Source of the DNA: Bacteroidota bacterium
GTDB taxonomy: Bacteria; Bacteroidota; Ignavibacteria; Ignavibacteriales; Melioribacteraceae
Length of the DNA stretch: 64,000 nt
NCBI GenBank assembly: GCA_021820065.1
Contig: JAKAEE010000007.1
Coordinates: 16,373-80,372 of the forward strand
Direction: 5' to 3'
A program made the translations under genes and the position numbers. Shown here in pieces: positions 56,236 to 63,424 of this stretch. The stretch's first letter is position 1, and each line of letters opens with the position of its first letter. The notes under the pieces are model-generated. The model was not told where the DNA came from and did not search any database. It saw only the letters and a list, made by a program, of their open reading frames with translations.

Positions 56236-56923
56236 AAAGGCGGATAGTTTTATTTCTTTCGCGGATTTTTTTCTTCCGCGGTTCTGTCCATCATGCAGAG
56301 TAAAACTTTCACACGACGAGAAATCGGTTTGCGGTTCTTGCTTGTCAAAAATTCAGCGAGCAGACAGCGCACGATTAAAAAACGAGTACGAAAGAAAATT
56401 CCGCTCGCAGAATACTATTACCGGTTTCATTTCTCTATTTGTGTTTGAAAAAGATAAAGAACTTCAGCAAGTTATCCATGAACTAAAATACAGCGGCAAG
56501 TTTAGTCTTGGAAAATATCTCGGCGAATTAATTGCCGCTGAACTTGGCGCTAAAATCTTTGAATGGAAAATTGATCTGATTGTTCCGGTTCCGCTCCACC
56601 ACTTGAAACACGCCGAACGCGGTTATAACCAATCCGATTTTATTGCTAAAGGGATTGGTTCATCTCTCAAGATTGCGGTGAAAACAAATCTGCTTAAACG
56701 AAACAGATTTACTGAAACCCAAACCGCATTGTCGCTGGATGAACGAAAAGAAAATGTTAAAGATGCGTTTTCTTTGAAAAGGAAGAAGAGAATACCGAAT
56801 AAAAATATTCTTCTGATTGATGATGTGATAACCACCGGCGCAACAACCGCCGAATGCGGAAGAATATTATTGCAGAACGGGGCTTCCAAAGTTTACATTG
56901 CATCCGTAGCAATTGCAGATTGA
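56213..56923 (+). CDS. comF: ComF-family phosphoribosyltransferase-like protein
   Basis: 236 residues from TTG (56213 or 56216). Zinc ribbon 'CPSCRVKLSHDEKSVCGSC' near the N-terminus, 'IVPVPLHHLKHAERGYNQSD', and the PRPP-binding loop 'ILLIDDVITTGATTAECGR'. ComF supports DNA uptake (natural transformation) in other bacteria. Its last 20 residues (GRILLQNGASKVYIASVAIAD region) recur, diverged, at three places downstream. A REP-like palindrome starts right after the stop codon. Confidence 0.88.
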   Translation: MLKGAFPKKADSFISFADFFLPRFCPSCRVKLSHDEKSVCGSCLSKIQRADSARLKNEYERKFRSQNTITGFISLFVFEKDKELQQVIHELKYSGKFSLGKYLGELIAAELGAKIFEWKIDLIVPVPLHHLKHAERGYNQSDFIAKGIGSSLKIAVKTNLLKRNRFTETQTALSLDERKENVKDAFSLKRKKRIPNKNILLIDDVITTGATTAECGRILLQNGASKVYIASVAIAD

Positions 56924-56937
56924 ACCTGTAGGTCGAA
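56888..56937 (+). repeat. comF 3' end plus REP start, copy 0
   Basis: Coding end of comF (KVYIASVAIAD, stop) followed by CTGTAGGTCGAA. Diverged copies lie at 58025, 58982 and 59165. Confidence 0.7.
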
Positions 56938-57071
56938 ACTCTGTTTCGACTATTTCCCGGCGATTCGAAGAATCGTCCAACTATTAAGTTGTAAATCGAA
57001 CATGTCCCGCTGGCAAGCGGGAACTCCCTTTCGACATTCTCAATATGTAGGTCGGAACTCTGTTCCGACCA
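56924..57071. repeat. REP/BIME-like palindrome block after comF
   Basis: Four imperfect hairpins in a row: GTCGAAAC-TCT-GTTTCGAC (56932-56950), CGATTC-GAA-GAATCG (56961-56975), TCCCGCT-GGCA-AGCGGGA (57005-57022), and GGTCGGAAC-TCT-GTTCCGACC (57050-57070). The same core (tgtaggtcgaaact.cgtttcgac, then gggcgattc.gagaatcgccc) recurs below. REP-type repeats mobilised by the neighbouring Y1 transposase are the likely origin. Confidence 0.75.
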
Positions 57072-57086
57072 AAAGTGAGAACTTTG

Positions 57087-57770
57087 CTAATCAACAAGAA
57101 ACTTGCAGTAACTCCATTTCCAATCCTCCCATTTATCAACAAGTTTAGCTTTAACCGGATTGTTCAAAACATATTCTATAATTCTGGATAATTCATCCTC
57201 ATCTCTAACAACATGATCATAACTCTCATGCTGCCAAAACGCGCCGGAACGGTTTAGGATTTTATTACACTCTACAGCTGTATATTTCTTTAAATCTTGC
57301 AATATCTTTGCTACAATGTAGGTCGAAACTCCGTTTCGACCGCTTTTGGGCGGTTCGGAGAATCGCCCAGCATTTATTGGTGCGAATACCATATGCACAT
57401 GATTCGGCATTAAAGCATATGTAATTAGGTCATAAGATTTACCATCATAATAATGAATTGCTTCTTTTACCTTTTCGGCAACTGCTGTTTGTCTTAACCA
57501 GCTTACACTGTTTTTATAGTTGCCTAGAACAGAATCAAACTTTTCAAAATAACTTGTTTGATAGTCCTGATACCGTTCCCTTTTTACTTTTTCATTTTGT
57601 ATTCCCGAAATTAATTTCAATTGCGCTTCATATTCCGATTTTAATTTCTGTATAACATACAACGGTAACGAACCAGCCAACCTGAATGTTACAAAAAAAG
57701 TATTACCGAGCGGTTGATAATGAGGAAGATGCCTTTGATAAAATATTTTTATTTCATCCCCGTGTGTCAT
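57087..57770 (-). CDS. REP-associated tyrosine transposase (RAYT, Y1/TnpA_REP)
   Basis: 227 residues. RAYT start 'PLGNTFFVTFRLAGSLP'; HUH motif 'MPNHVHMVFA' (His124, His126); catalytic Tyr184 in 'HESYDHVVRDEDEL'; closing 'RIIEYVLNNPVKAKLV'. Such single-strand DNA transposases spread REP palindromes. Residues about 132-152 are encoded by a complete in-frame REP (57317-57376), between HUH and the next helix. The frame is intact, so it may still work. It lies downstream of and facing comF. Confidence 0.85.
   Translation of the reverse strand: MTHGDEIKIFYQRHLPHYQPLGNTFFVTFRLAGSLPLYVIQKLKSEYEAQLKLISGIQNEKVKRERYQDYQTSYFEKFDSVLGNYKNSVSWLRQTAVAEKVKEAIHYYDGKSYDLITYALMPNHVHMVFAPINAGRFSEPPKSGRNGVSTYIVAKILQDLKKYTAVECNKILNRSGAFWQHESYDHVVRDEDELSRIIEYVLNNPVKAKLVDKWEDWKWSYCKFLVD
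57317..57376. repeat. REP copy inside the RAYT coding sequence
   Basis: 60 bp with two hairpins, GTCGAAAC-TCC-GTTTCGAC and GGGCGGTTC-GGA-GAATCGCCC. Its length is a multiple of three, so the transposase frame stays open. Confidence 0.8.
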
Positions 57771-57780
57771 AACTATTTTT

Positions 57781-57910
57781 TTGTAGGTTGTAGTTTACTT
57801 CCGCCTCTTCGGGCGATTCAGAGAATCGCCCAACATCTTTATGTAGTCGAACTTGCCCCGCTGCATAGCGGGGATTCCATTTCGTCCACGGGCGATTTGA
57901 AAAATCGCCC
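57781..57910. repeat. REP/BIME block upstream of the transposase start
   Basis: Hairpins GGGCGATTC-AGA-GAATCGCCC (57811-57831), CCCCGCT-GCAT-AGCGGGG (57856-57873) and GGGCGATTT-GAA-AAATCGCCC (57890-57910). It lies just upstream of the RAYT ATG. Confidence 0.75.
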
Positions 57911-58155
57911 GACATTTGTACCGTACTTCACAATTTCAATTCGACCAAAGCAATTTAGTGTTTTGCCAGTCTCAGCGCTAAATCACTTTATTATTTGTTT
58001 TCTTCAAGGAACGGTTCTTGATTATTTTACACGGCTTCCGTAGCGTTTGCGGATCGAAACTGTAGGCCGAACCTGTCCCGCTGAATAGCATGAAATTTAC
58101 TTCGACCAAAAAGCTGCTGGTTCCCCGTAGGCAGAACAACATGTTCGACCTACAA
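57902..58155. repeat. Long direct repeat, copy A (left of NYN gene)
   Basis: About 254 bp matching 58853-59154 over most of its length (e.g. 'tttgtaccgta.ttcacaat', 'gaccaaa.aatttagtgttt', 'aaaaagctgctggttcc'). It includes one comF-tail remnant at 58025. The repeats flank the NYN gene. Confidence 0.75.
58025..58054 (+). pseudogene. comF 3'-end remnant, copy 1
   Basis: ttttacacggcttccgtagc followed by gtttgcggat encodes the diverged tail (Y-T-A-S-V-A-F-A-D). The stop is replaced (gatcga), and the next bases read ctgtaggccgaa, as after real comF. Confidence 0.6.
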
Positions 58156-58250
58156 TTATGTTGCAGATTAGCTTCATTTCAGAGGAATACTTTTGATTTG
58201 ATTTTGATGTTTGTTTTTCTATTTTTGCATTAGAATTACGACAGAAAACG

Positions 58251-58276
58251 CCCTGTAAGGTTCCGTCCTTACGGGG
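58251..58276. terminator. Terminator hairpin at the NYN stop codon
   Basis: CCCTGTAAGG-TTCCGT-CCTTACGGGG. A T run follows on the plus strand; on the minus strand CGTTTTC follows. It overlaps the NYN gene stop. Confidence 0.6.
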
Positions 58277-58688
58277 TTTTTTCATTTATATACTCTACTT
58301 TATTTCTAAGATCATTTACACACGTTATCATTCCTTGTGCTGATTTCTTAATTAATGCAGAATATTTTTCCCTATTAGGAACTATCACAGTCAATAATTT
58401 CCCCTTCTCTCTCAAATATTTTATTAAACAATAAAAGTCCCCGTCACCGCTGACGATTACAGCTTTTTCATATTTATTAATGTCGATCATTGCTTGTAAT
58501 ACAAGCTCTGCATCACAATTACCCTTTAATTTACCGTCTTTATTCTTAAACGTTGGTTTGAAAATTAATATATATCCAGCTTCCTGGAGAGAGGTGTAGA
58601 GATCATTATTCCCTTCAACGTAACCAATAAAGTAATATGCTTTTGTTACTGAAAATCTCTCCTTCAAATAAATTCTAAATTTCTTCAA
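58269..58688 (-). CDS. NYN-domain (LabA/DUF88-like) protein with missing start
   Basis: 139 residues from a TTG at 58688. Clear NYN core: 'YYFIGYVEGNNDLYTSLQEA', 'KGNCDAELVLQAMI' and 'KAVIVSGDGDFYCLIKYL', with Asp residues of a PIN-like RNase site. Upstream in the same frame codons to 58757 encode 'TNYAFIDGQNLNLGV...', the canonical N-terminus with the first catalytic Asp, but no start codon is there and TAA lies at 58758-58760. Without those residues an active site is incomplete, so the gene is probably decaying. It is flanked by direct repeats. Confidence 0.62.
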   Translation of the reverse strand: MKKFRIYLKERFSVTKAYYFIGYVEGNNDLYTSLQEAGYILIFKPTFKNKDGKLKGNCDAELVLQAMIDINKYEKAVIVSGDGDFYCLIKYLREKGKLLTVIVPNREKYSALIKKSAQGMITCVNDLRNKVEYINEKTP

Positions 58689-58852
58689 ATCAATTTTCCA
58701 TCCGATTTCACGTACACCTAGATTTAGATTTTGACCGTCTATAAATGCATAATTGGTTTATTTCTTTTGCAATTAATCCTCTTTCATTATTAGCAAATCA
58801 TTTCTTGTTTATTTTGTGCATTCTATTTTCGCCTCCTGTCTTAACGATTCGG

Positions 58853-59154
58853 AGAATCGCCCAACATTTGTACCGTATTTCACAATTTCAATTCGACCAA
58901 AGTAATTTAGTGTTTTACCCGTCTCAGCGCAAAATCACCTTATAATTCGTTTCAATCTTTGTGTGGTTCCTGACTGCCAAGAAAGTTTACGCGGCTTCTG
59001 TAGCGTTTGCGGATCGAAACTGTAGGCCGAAATTTATTTCGACCAATAAAAAGTTAAACTGTAGGTCGAACATGTCCCGCGACTTAGCGGGAAGTTTACT
59101 TCGACCAAAAAGCTGCTGGTTCCTCGTTGGTCGAACAGTATGTTCGACCTACAA
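58853..59154. repeat. Long direct repeat, copy B (right of NYN gene)
   Basis: About 300 bp matching 57902-58155, with about 45 bp extra ('aatttatttcgaccaataaa' and neighbours). Includes REP hairpins and the comF-tail remnant at 58982. Confidence 0.75.
58982..59014 (+). pseudogene. comF 3'-end remnant, copy 2
   Basis: Encodes KVYAASVAFAD as in a ComF tail (comF here: KVYIASVAIAD); the stop codon is replaced by CGA. Followed by ctgtaggccgaa. Confidence 0.65.
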
Positions 59155-59164
59155 ATAAGGTTGA

Positions 59165-59227
59165 AAAATTATTTTAGATCACGGCACGGCTAAAGTTTAC
59201 GCGGCTTCTGTAGCATTTGCGGATTAA
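59165..59227 (+). pseudogene. comF 3'-end remnant, copy 3 with intact stop
   Basis: In-frame translation K-IILDHGTAKVYAASVAFAD-stop aligns with the comF tail R-ILLQNGASKVYIASVAIAD, about 12 of 20 residues identical with different codons. It ends with TAA at 59225-59227. It looks like the end of a second, diverged comF allele. Confidence 0.65.
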
Positions 59228-59233
59228 ATAAAG

Positions 59234-59497
59234 TTACTTAAATCTAGAAAAATAGTGGTCTATTTCTTCTCGCATTTCAATGCCTACCTTCTCAAAACAG
59301 TCGAGCAAATCTTCATAAGCACCTTCACCACCAAGAAAATCCCAAAATTCTTTTGCTACCTTTAATTCGTTTTCAAGATCAATCATTCCTCGCATTGTCC
59401 ATCTGTTATAAGGTTCTGGTTCGTACAGATTATAAGGGATGGCAGGAAAAGTGTTTACCTTTTGCTGAAGGATTATTAAATAATACAACATGCCCAT
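59234..59497 (-). CDS. Short protein, possible C-terminal remnant of a type II restriction enzyme
   Basis: 87 residues. 'NTFPAIPYNLYEPEPYNRW' followed by 'ELKVAKEFWDFLGGEGAYED' and 'IEMREEIDHYFSRF' resembles, from memory, the C-terminal end of TdeIII/MjaII-type restriction endonucleases. The N-terminal catalytic part is absent and no continuation is seen upstream (59498-59562). It may be a truncated pseudogene. Function not certain. Confidence 0.4.
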   Translation of the reverse strand: MGMLYYLIILQQKVNTFPAIPYNLYEPEPYNRWTMRGMIDLENELKVAKEFWDFLGGEGAYEDLLDCFEKVGIEMREEIDHYFSRFK

Positions 59498-59562
59498 TCA
59501 AGAAGGTTATTGCCAAATAATATTAAGGAACTATTTATTTAGAAAGACTTTTTCATCAAAAG

Positions 59563-60492
59563 CTATAAACCAATATCCACTCTCAATTGTATTAAGTTAA
59601 GTTCAGCAGAATATAAATCGCCCAATGAGTTGGAAGAAATAAATTTGTATCTTTTTTCCATTTCGGGGAAAGTAGATAATACTTGAGTAAATCTCTTTTT
59701 ATCATTCGCAATAACATAAAGCGCAACATTAGAATAATCTAATAATGTAGACATTCTGCCAACGCCGCTCCACACACCAGTCGATAATTCAACTTCAAAG
59801 GCATATTCAGGGATATAATTTGATCCTCTCGTTTTGAACCAAACTACATCAATTTGCCTTAATAAATTATAATCGGAAAATTGTAATTCTGGACAATTTT
59901 TTAATGTTGCCAATTCATCTAAAGTACGTTCATTGAATTTCTTCGATTTGTTTGGACAAAACGTTTTAAAGCCTCTAATATTTCCAATTTCTAGTAAACG
60001 ACCTTGCAATATTGAATGAAAACTTTCTTCAACAGTATTTCTTGATTCCTCAGAATATGTAGGAGGAGTTAAAAGTAAATCCCAATTATTGAGATATTCA
60101 CCACAAGCAAATCGATTATTTTTCCCAGTAAGAACTATATTAGCATCGTTGTCAATATTAATTTTATATTCACCATTACGATCATGACTTATTTGATGAA
60201 GATGTTGAAATAACACTTTTGCTGGAATAATAAAAATTCTATCTAAAGAACCACATATAAAAGCTATAAAAGGGTTTTCTAAATTTGAAATTTCTTCTAT
60301 TGTCAAATAGTTTAATCCGAAGAAATATCTTTTATTTCCAACCGAAGCTGATCTAACTAGGATATTTGATTCACCTATCTTAAATGTTCTTGACCTCAGA
60401 ACTTGTACTAGTTCAATATCGGAATAAAAAGTTTTTGCTTTTTCAAGAAAGCCAAATGAAAGTCGATCAGAATTTGATAATAGTTTATTCAT
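59563..60492 (-). CDS. Predicted PD-(D/E)xK nuclease, unknown family
   Basis: 309 residues. An N-terminal domain (20-140, 'VRSASVGNKRYFFGLNYLTI', 'FICGSLDRIFIIPAKVL') is followed by a helix with Glu168 ('GRLLEIGNIRGFKTF'), then Asp215 in 'LRQIDVVWFK' and Glu233/Glu235 in 'YAFEVELSTGVWSGVGRMST', the D...ExE pattern of PD-(D/E)xK nucleases. I recognise the pattern, not a family. It overlaps the upstream 70-codon gene by 8 nt, so the two are probably co-translated. AT-rich relative to the neighbours, suggesting transfer. A defence or toxin role is an inference. Confidence 0.62.
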   Translation of the reverse strand: MNKLLSNSDRLSFGFLEKAKTFYSDIELVQVLRSRTFKIGESNILVRSASVGNKRYFFGLNYLTIEEISNLENPFIAFICGSLDRIFIIPAKVLFQHLHQISHDRNGEYKINIDNDANIVLTGKNNRFACGEYLNNWDLLLTPPTYSEESRNTVEESFHSILQGRLLEIGNIRGFKTFCPNKSKKFNERTLDELATLKNCPELQFSDYNLLRQIDVVWFKTRGSNYIPEYAFEVELSTGVWSGVGRMSTLLDYSNVALYVIANDKKRFTQVLSTFPEMEKRYKFISSNSLGDLYSAELNLIQLRVDIGL

Positions 60493-60697
60493 AACTGATT
60501 TCTTCTATTTCAAAGACTTCATTAACAACTGGCTTGATTCTCTTAATCTCAAACTTGTAACGATCTTTTTCTACAGCGGTAGAAACGTCTACACCACCAG
60601 CCACAAAAAATTCAACACATTCTTTTGCTTCTTTCCAATTTTCCGCTTGGATTTCAACAATATAATCTCTTGTCAGAGCAACTCGATAATTTTTCAT
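60485..60697 (-). CDS. Small protein paired with the predicted nuclease, unknown
   Basis: 70 residues, no signal or helix for the membrane. It reads 'MKNYRVALTRDYIVEIQAEN' and ends with an acidic tail 'VVNEVFEIEEISYE'; it alternates short strands around one helix (KEAKECVEFFV). Its 3' end overlaps the nuclease gene by 8 nt. The size and order suit an antitoxin, immunity or accessory subunit, but there is no direct evidence. Confidence 0.55.
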   Translation of the reverse strand: MKNYRVALTRDYIVEIQAENWKEAKECVEFFVAGGVDVSTAVEKDRYKFEIKRIKPVVNEVFEIEEISYE

Positions 60698-60715
60698 ACG
60701 AACTCTTTTTTTTAA

Positions 60716-61107
60716 TTATGTTTTAATTTTACGTTAATAATATTTTTTCCCCTTTTCAAGTCCTCATTTGCTTTTGCTTATATTGACTAACATTCGCAAG
60801 ACATTTATTAACATAATCCCAGCTATTTTTATTGAACTATCAAAAATAATTTGTTCGTAATAGATCCGCCCCTTAGTGGCAAATACAAGTTAAAATAAAA
60901 GGCAAACTATATCAAAAGAAATCTTTTGAGAAATAAGAAATCAGAAATAAGGAATCAGTAGGAATAAAAAAGTTGACCGCGTACAGATGAGCGCTGATAG
61001 CTGACCGCCGAACGCTGACGGCTGACCGCTAATCGCTAAAACCTAACGGCTGCCCCTTCCCCCTCAAAATCCTCATTTTCTCCCCAAAAACGCACATTTA
61101 CTCCTTC
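60716..61107. other. Intergenic region with short degenerate direct repeats
   Basis: Nothing gene-like. 60973-61052 is a run of imperfect GCTGACCGC-type units (gttgaccgcg, gctgatagctgaccgc, cgctgacggctgaccgct, cgctaaaac). It is followed by a CT-rich stretch that leads into the 21-bp minisatellite. Confidence 0.5.
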
Positions 61108-61398
61108 GGAAACTCTTCTCAACCCTTTGGAAACTCTTCCCAACCCTTTGGAAAGTCTTCTCAAGTCATTGGAAAGTCTTCTCAAGTCATTTGAAAATCG
61201 TCATTAGTCATTGGAAAGATTTCTCAAGCCGTTGGAAAGTCTTCCAGAGTCATTTGAAAATCGTCATTAGTCATTGGAAAGATTTCGCAAGCCACTGGAA
61301 AGTCTTCTCAAGTCATTTGAAAATAGTCATTAGTCATTGGAAAGATTTCGCAAGCCGCCGGAAAGTCTGTTGAGGTCATTGGAAAGGAGTCATTGCCC
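61108..61398. repeat. 21-bp minisatellite with a 63-bp higher-order period
   Basis: Fourteen units starting at 61108, exactly 21 bp apart; base unit ggaaagtcttctcaagtcat(t). From 61192 three units (tgaaaatcgtcattagtcat, ggaaagatttctcaagccgt, ggaaagtcttccagagtcat, each plus one base) recur in fixed order, giving a 63-bp superrepeat three times. It ends at the argS stop. Non-coding in all likelihood. Confidence 0.85.
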
Positions 61399-63036
61399 TT
61401 ACATTTTTTCCGGTGCACTAACGCCAAGGATTGATAAGCCGTTTCTAATTACGGTTTGTGTTGCAATGCAAAGTGCGATGCGCGCTTCGGCAAGTTTCTT
61501 TTCGCTGCCGATAATTCTGCATTCGGTATAGAAGCGGTGGAACAATGCGGCAAGTTCTTCAAGGTAAGTTGTAATGCGGTGCGCTTCAAAATTTTCCGCG
61601 CTGTAAATTATTTCGTTCGGGAACTCGTAAAGTTTTTTTAGAAGACTCTGCTCTTCTTTCGCAACAAGCAGATTCAAATTTTCGGAAGAAGTCACTAGTC
61701 CCTCGTCATTGGTCATTCGAAGTATAGATGATATTCTTGCGTGAGCGTATTGAAGATAGAATACGGGATTTTCATCGGACTGTTTCTTCGCCAATTCAAT
61801 GTCAAAGTTCAAATGGCTGGTTATACTTCTCATGTTGAAGAAGTATCTCACCACGTCGCTGCCAACTTCATCAACCAATTCATCCAGCGTAATGTAGTTT
61901 GCTTTACGCGTGGACATTTTTACGACTTCCCCCTTCTGCATTATCGTAACAAACTGATGGATCAAAACTTTTACTTTGCCGTCATCGTATCCCAGCGCTC
62001 GCAGACCGGCAAGTACATCCGGGTATGTTGCGTTGTGGTCGGAACCGAATAGATCGATCATCAAATCGTAACCGCGTTCGTACTTTGTGATGTGATACGC
62101 AATGTCGGGCAGTCTGTAAGTCGGCTCGCCGGTGGATTTGACAATTACTTTATCCTGTTCGTTGCCGAGTTCGGTGAGTTTGAGCCAAACGGCATCGTCT
62201 TTTTCATACGACAAATTTTTCTTTTTGAACTCGTCAAGCAGCGATTTGATCTTTCCATCTTCATACAACGTGTGCTCGTTGTAAAAGTTTTTCATCTTTA
62301 TACCGATCCGTTCCATCGTTTTAATGATGTCGGCAAAGATTTCTTTTTCGGCGCGCTGCTTAAATATTCCTTCGGGATTTTCGTTAACAAGTTTATCGCC
62401 GTTCTCGTTTTTCAGCGCCGCGGCAATTTCTTTAATGTATTCGCCTTGATAATAATCTTCGGGGAAATCTCCGCCTTTGGCGGATTGTCCAAGCAGTTCA
62501 AGGTAGCGCAGCTTAACCGAATCGCCGAGCACACGCATTTGGCGACCGGCATCATTGAAATAGTATTCACGGTCAACGGTGTACCCTATCCATTCGAGCA
62601 TATTTGCAACAGTATCGCCAACCACGGCTCCGCGCCCGTGTCCTACCGTCAAAGGTCCGGTTGGATTTGCAGATACGAATTCGACCATTACTTTTTTTCC
62701 GGTGTGAATTGACGCGCGTCCGAAATTTTTTCCCTGCTGAAGAATTTCATTAATAATTTTTGTGTTGTATGACGGATTGAAATAAAAATTTATAAATCCC
62801 GGCCCGGCAATTTCGATTTTCTCTATTACGTTTTTGTCAACTTCGAGTCCATCGATAATTTCTTTCGCCACATCGAGCGGTTTCTGTTTCAGCTTTTTCG
62901 CAAGGATCATAGCAACGTTGGTAGCGTAATCTCCATGATTTGCTTGAGCGGGAACGGTAAAAACAAGATCAACGTCTTTAAGGTAAGTAAGTTTGTCCTG
63001 CGCTTGATTGAAAATATTTATTAAGTACTCTTTCAA
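61399..63036 (-). CDS. argS: Arginyl-tRNA synthetase
   Basis: 545 residues, normal for bacterial ArgS. N-terminal Add1 domain; class I motif 'SANPTGPLTVGHGRGAVVGD'; 'VKMSTRKANYITLDELVDEV' in place of KMSKS; DALR-type C-terminus with 'YLQYAHARISSILRM'. Charges tRNA-Arg. Its 3' end abuts the minisatellite. Followed upstream by rsfS with a 27-nt gap. Confidence 0.96.
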   Translation of the reverse strand: MKEYLINIFNQAQDKLTYLKDVDLVFTVPAQANHGDYATNVAMILAKKLKQKPLDVAKEIIDGLEVDKNVIEKIEIAGPGFINFYFNPSYNTKIINEILQQGKNFGRASIHTGKKVMVEFVSANPTGPLTVGHGRGAVVGDTVANMLEWIGYTVDREYYFNDAGRQMRVLGDSVKLRYLELLGQSAKGGDFPEDYYQGEYIKEIAAALKNENGDKLVNENPEGIFKQRAEKEIFADIIKTMERIGIKMKNFYNEHTLYEDGKIKSLLDEFKKKNLSYEKDDAVWLKLTELGNEQDKVIVKSTGEPTYRLPDIAYHITKYERGYDLMIDLFGSDHNATYPDVLAGLRALGYDDGKVKVLIHQFVTIMQKGEVVKMSTRKANYITLDELVDEVGSDVVRYFFNMRSITSHLNFDIELAKKQSDENPVFYLQYAHARISSILRMTNDEGLVTSSENLNLLVAKEEQSLLKKLYEFPNEIIYSAENFEAHRITTYLEELAALFHRFYTECRIIGSEKKLAEARIALCIATQTVIRNGLSILGVSAPEKM

Positions 63037-63063
63037 AAGTTTCTCCGTGGATGGTTGCGGCTA

Positions 63064-63417
63064 CTATTCGTCGTCCGCGATTTTAATTATTTTGGCGTCG
63101 CCCCATAATTTTTCCAGATTATAATAGTTTCTCGCTTCGGCGCGGAAGACATGCACTACCACATCAAAATAATCGAGGATAATCCAGTTCAATGTTTCGT
63201 ATCCTTCTTTGTGAAAGCACCTGATCCCTTGCTTGTCAAGCTCAACATCCACTTCATCCGCAATCGCTTTAACTTGTTTATCCGCAGCAGCCGAACAGAC
63301 AACAAAGCAGTCGGCAATTCCGCCGCTGAGCTTCCGGAGATCCAAAATTTTTATGTCGTAACCTTTTTTGGATTTAATTAATTCCGCAATCATCTTTGAA
63401 AATTTTAACGGGTCCAA
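63064..63417 (-). CDS. rsfS: Ribosome silencing factor RsfS
   Basis: 117 residues from a TTG with GAGG five bases upstream. Features: 'IKILDLRKLSGGIADCFVVC', 'CFHKEGYETLNWIILDYFDV' and 'VVHVFRAEARNYYNLEKLWGD' (split here). It binds L14 and blocks subunit joining when nutrients are short. Co-transcribed with the LytR_C gene (7-nt gap). Confidence 0.93.
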   Translation of the reverse strand: MDPLKFSKMIAELIKSKKGYDIKILDLRKLSGGIADCFVVCSAAADKQVKAIADEVDVELDKQGIRCFHKEGYETLNWIILDYFDVVVHVFRAEARNYYNLEKLWGDAKIIKIADDE

Positions 63418-63424
63418 TTCAACC

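Noticed and set aside
57714..58043. 109-residue plus-strand ORF
   Set aside because: It runs through REP hairpins antisense to the transposase start and has no protein-like character.
58961..59158. 65-residue plus-strand ORF
   Set aside because: It spans a comF-tail remnant and REP sequence; no independent start signal.
61191..61373. 60-residue ORF of WKDF heptads
   Set aside because: It is only the translation of the 21-bp repeat; no ribosome site and no protein-like flanks.
61108..61398. CRISPR array
   Set aside because: Units are contiguous 21-mers with no spacers and there are no cas genes.
62092..62712. 206-residue ORF opposite argS
   Set aside because: Antisense to argS with low-complexity Phe-rich translation.
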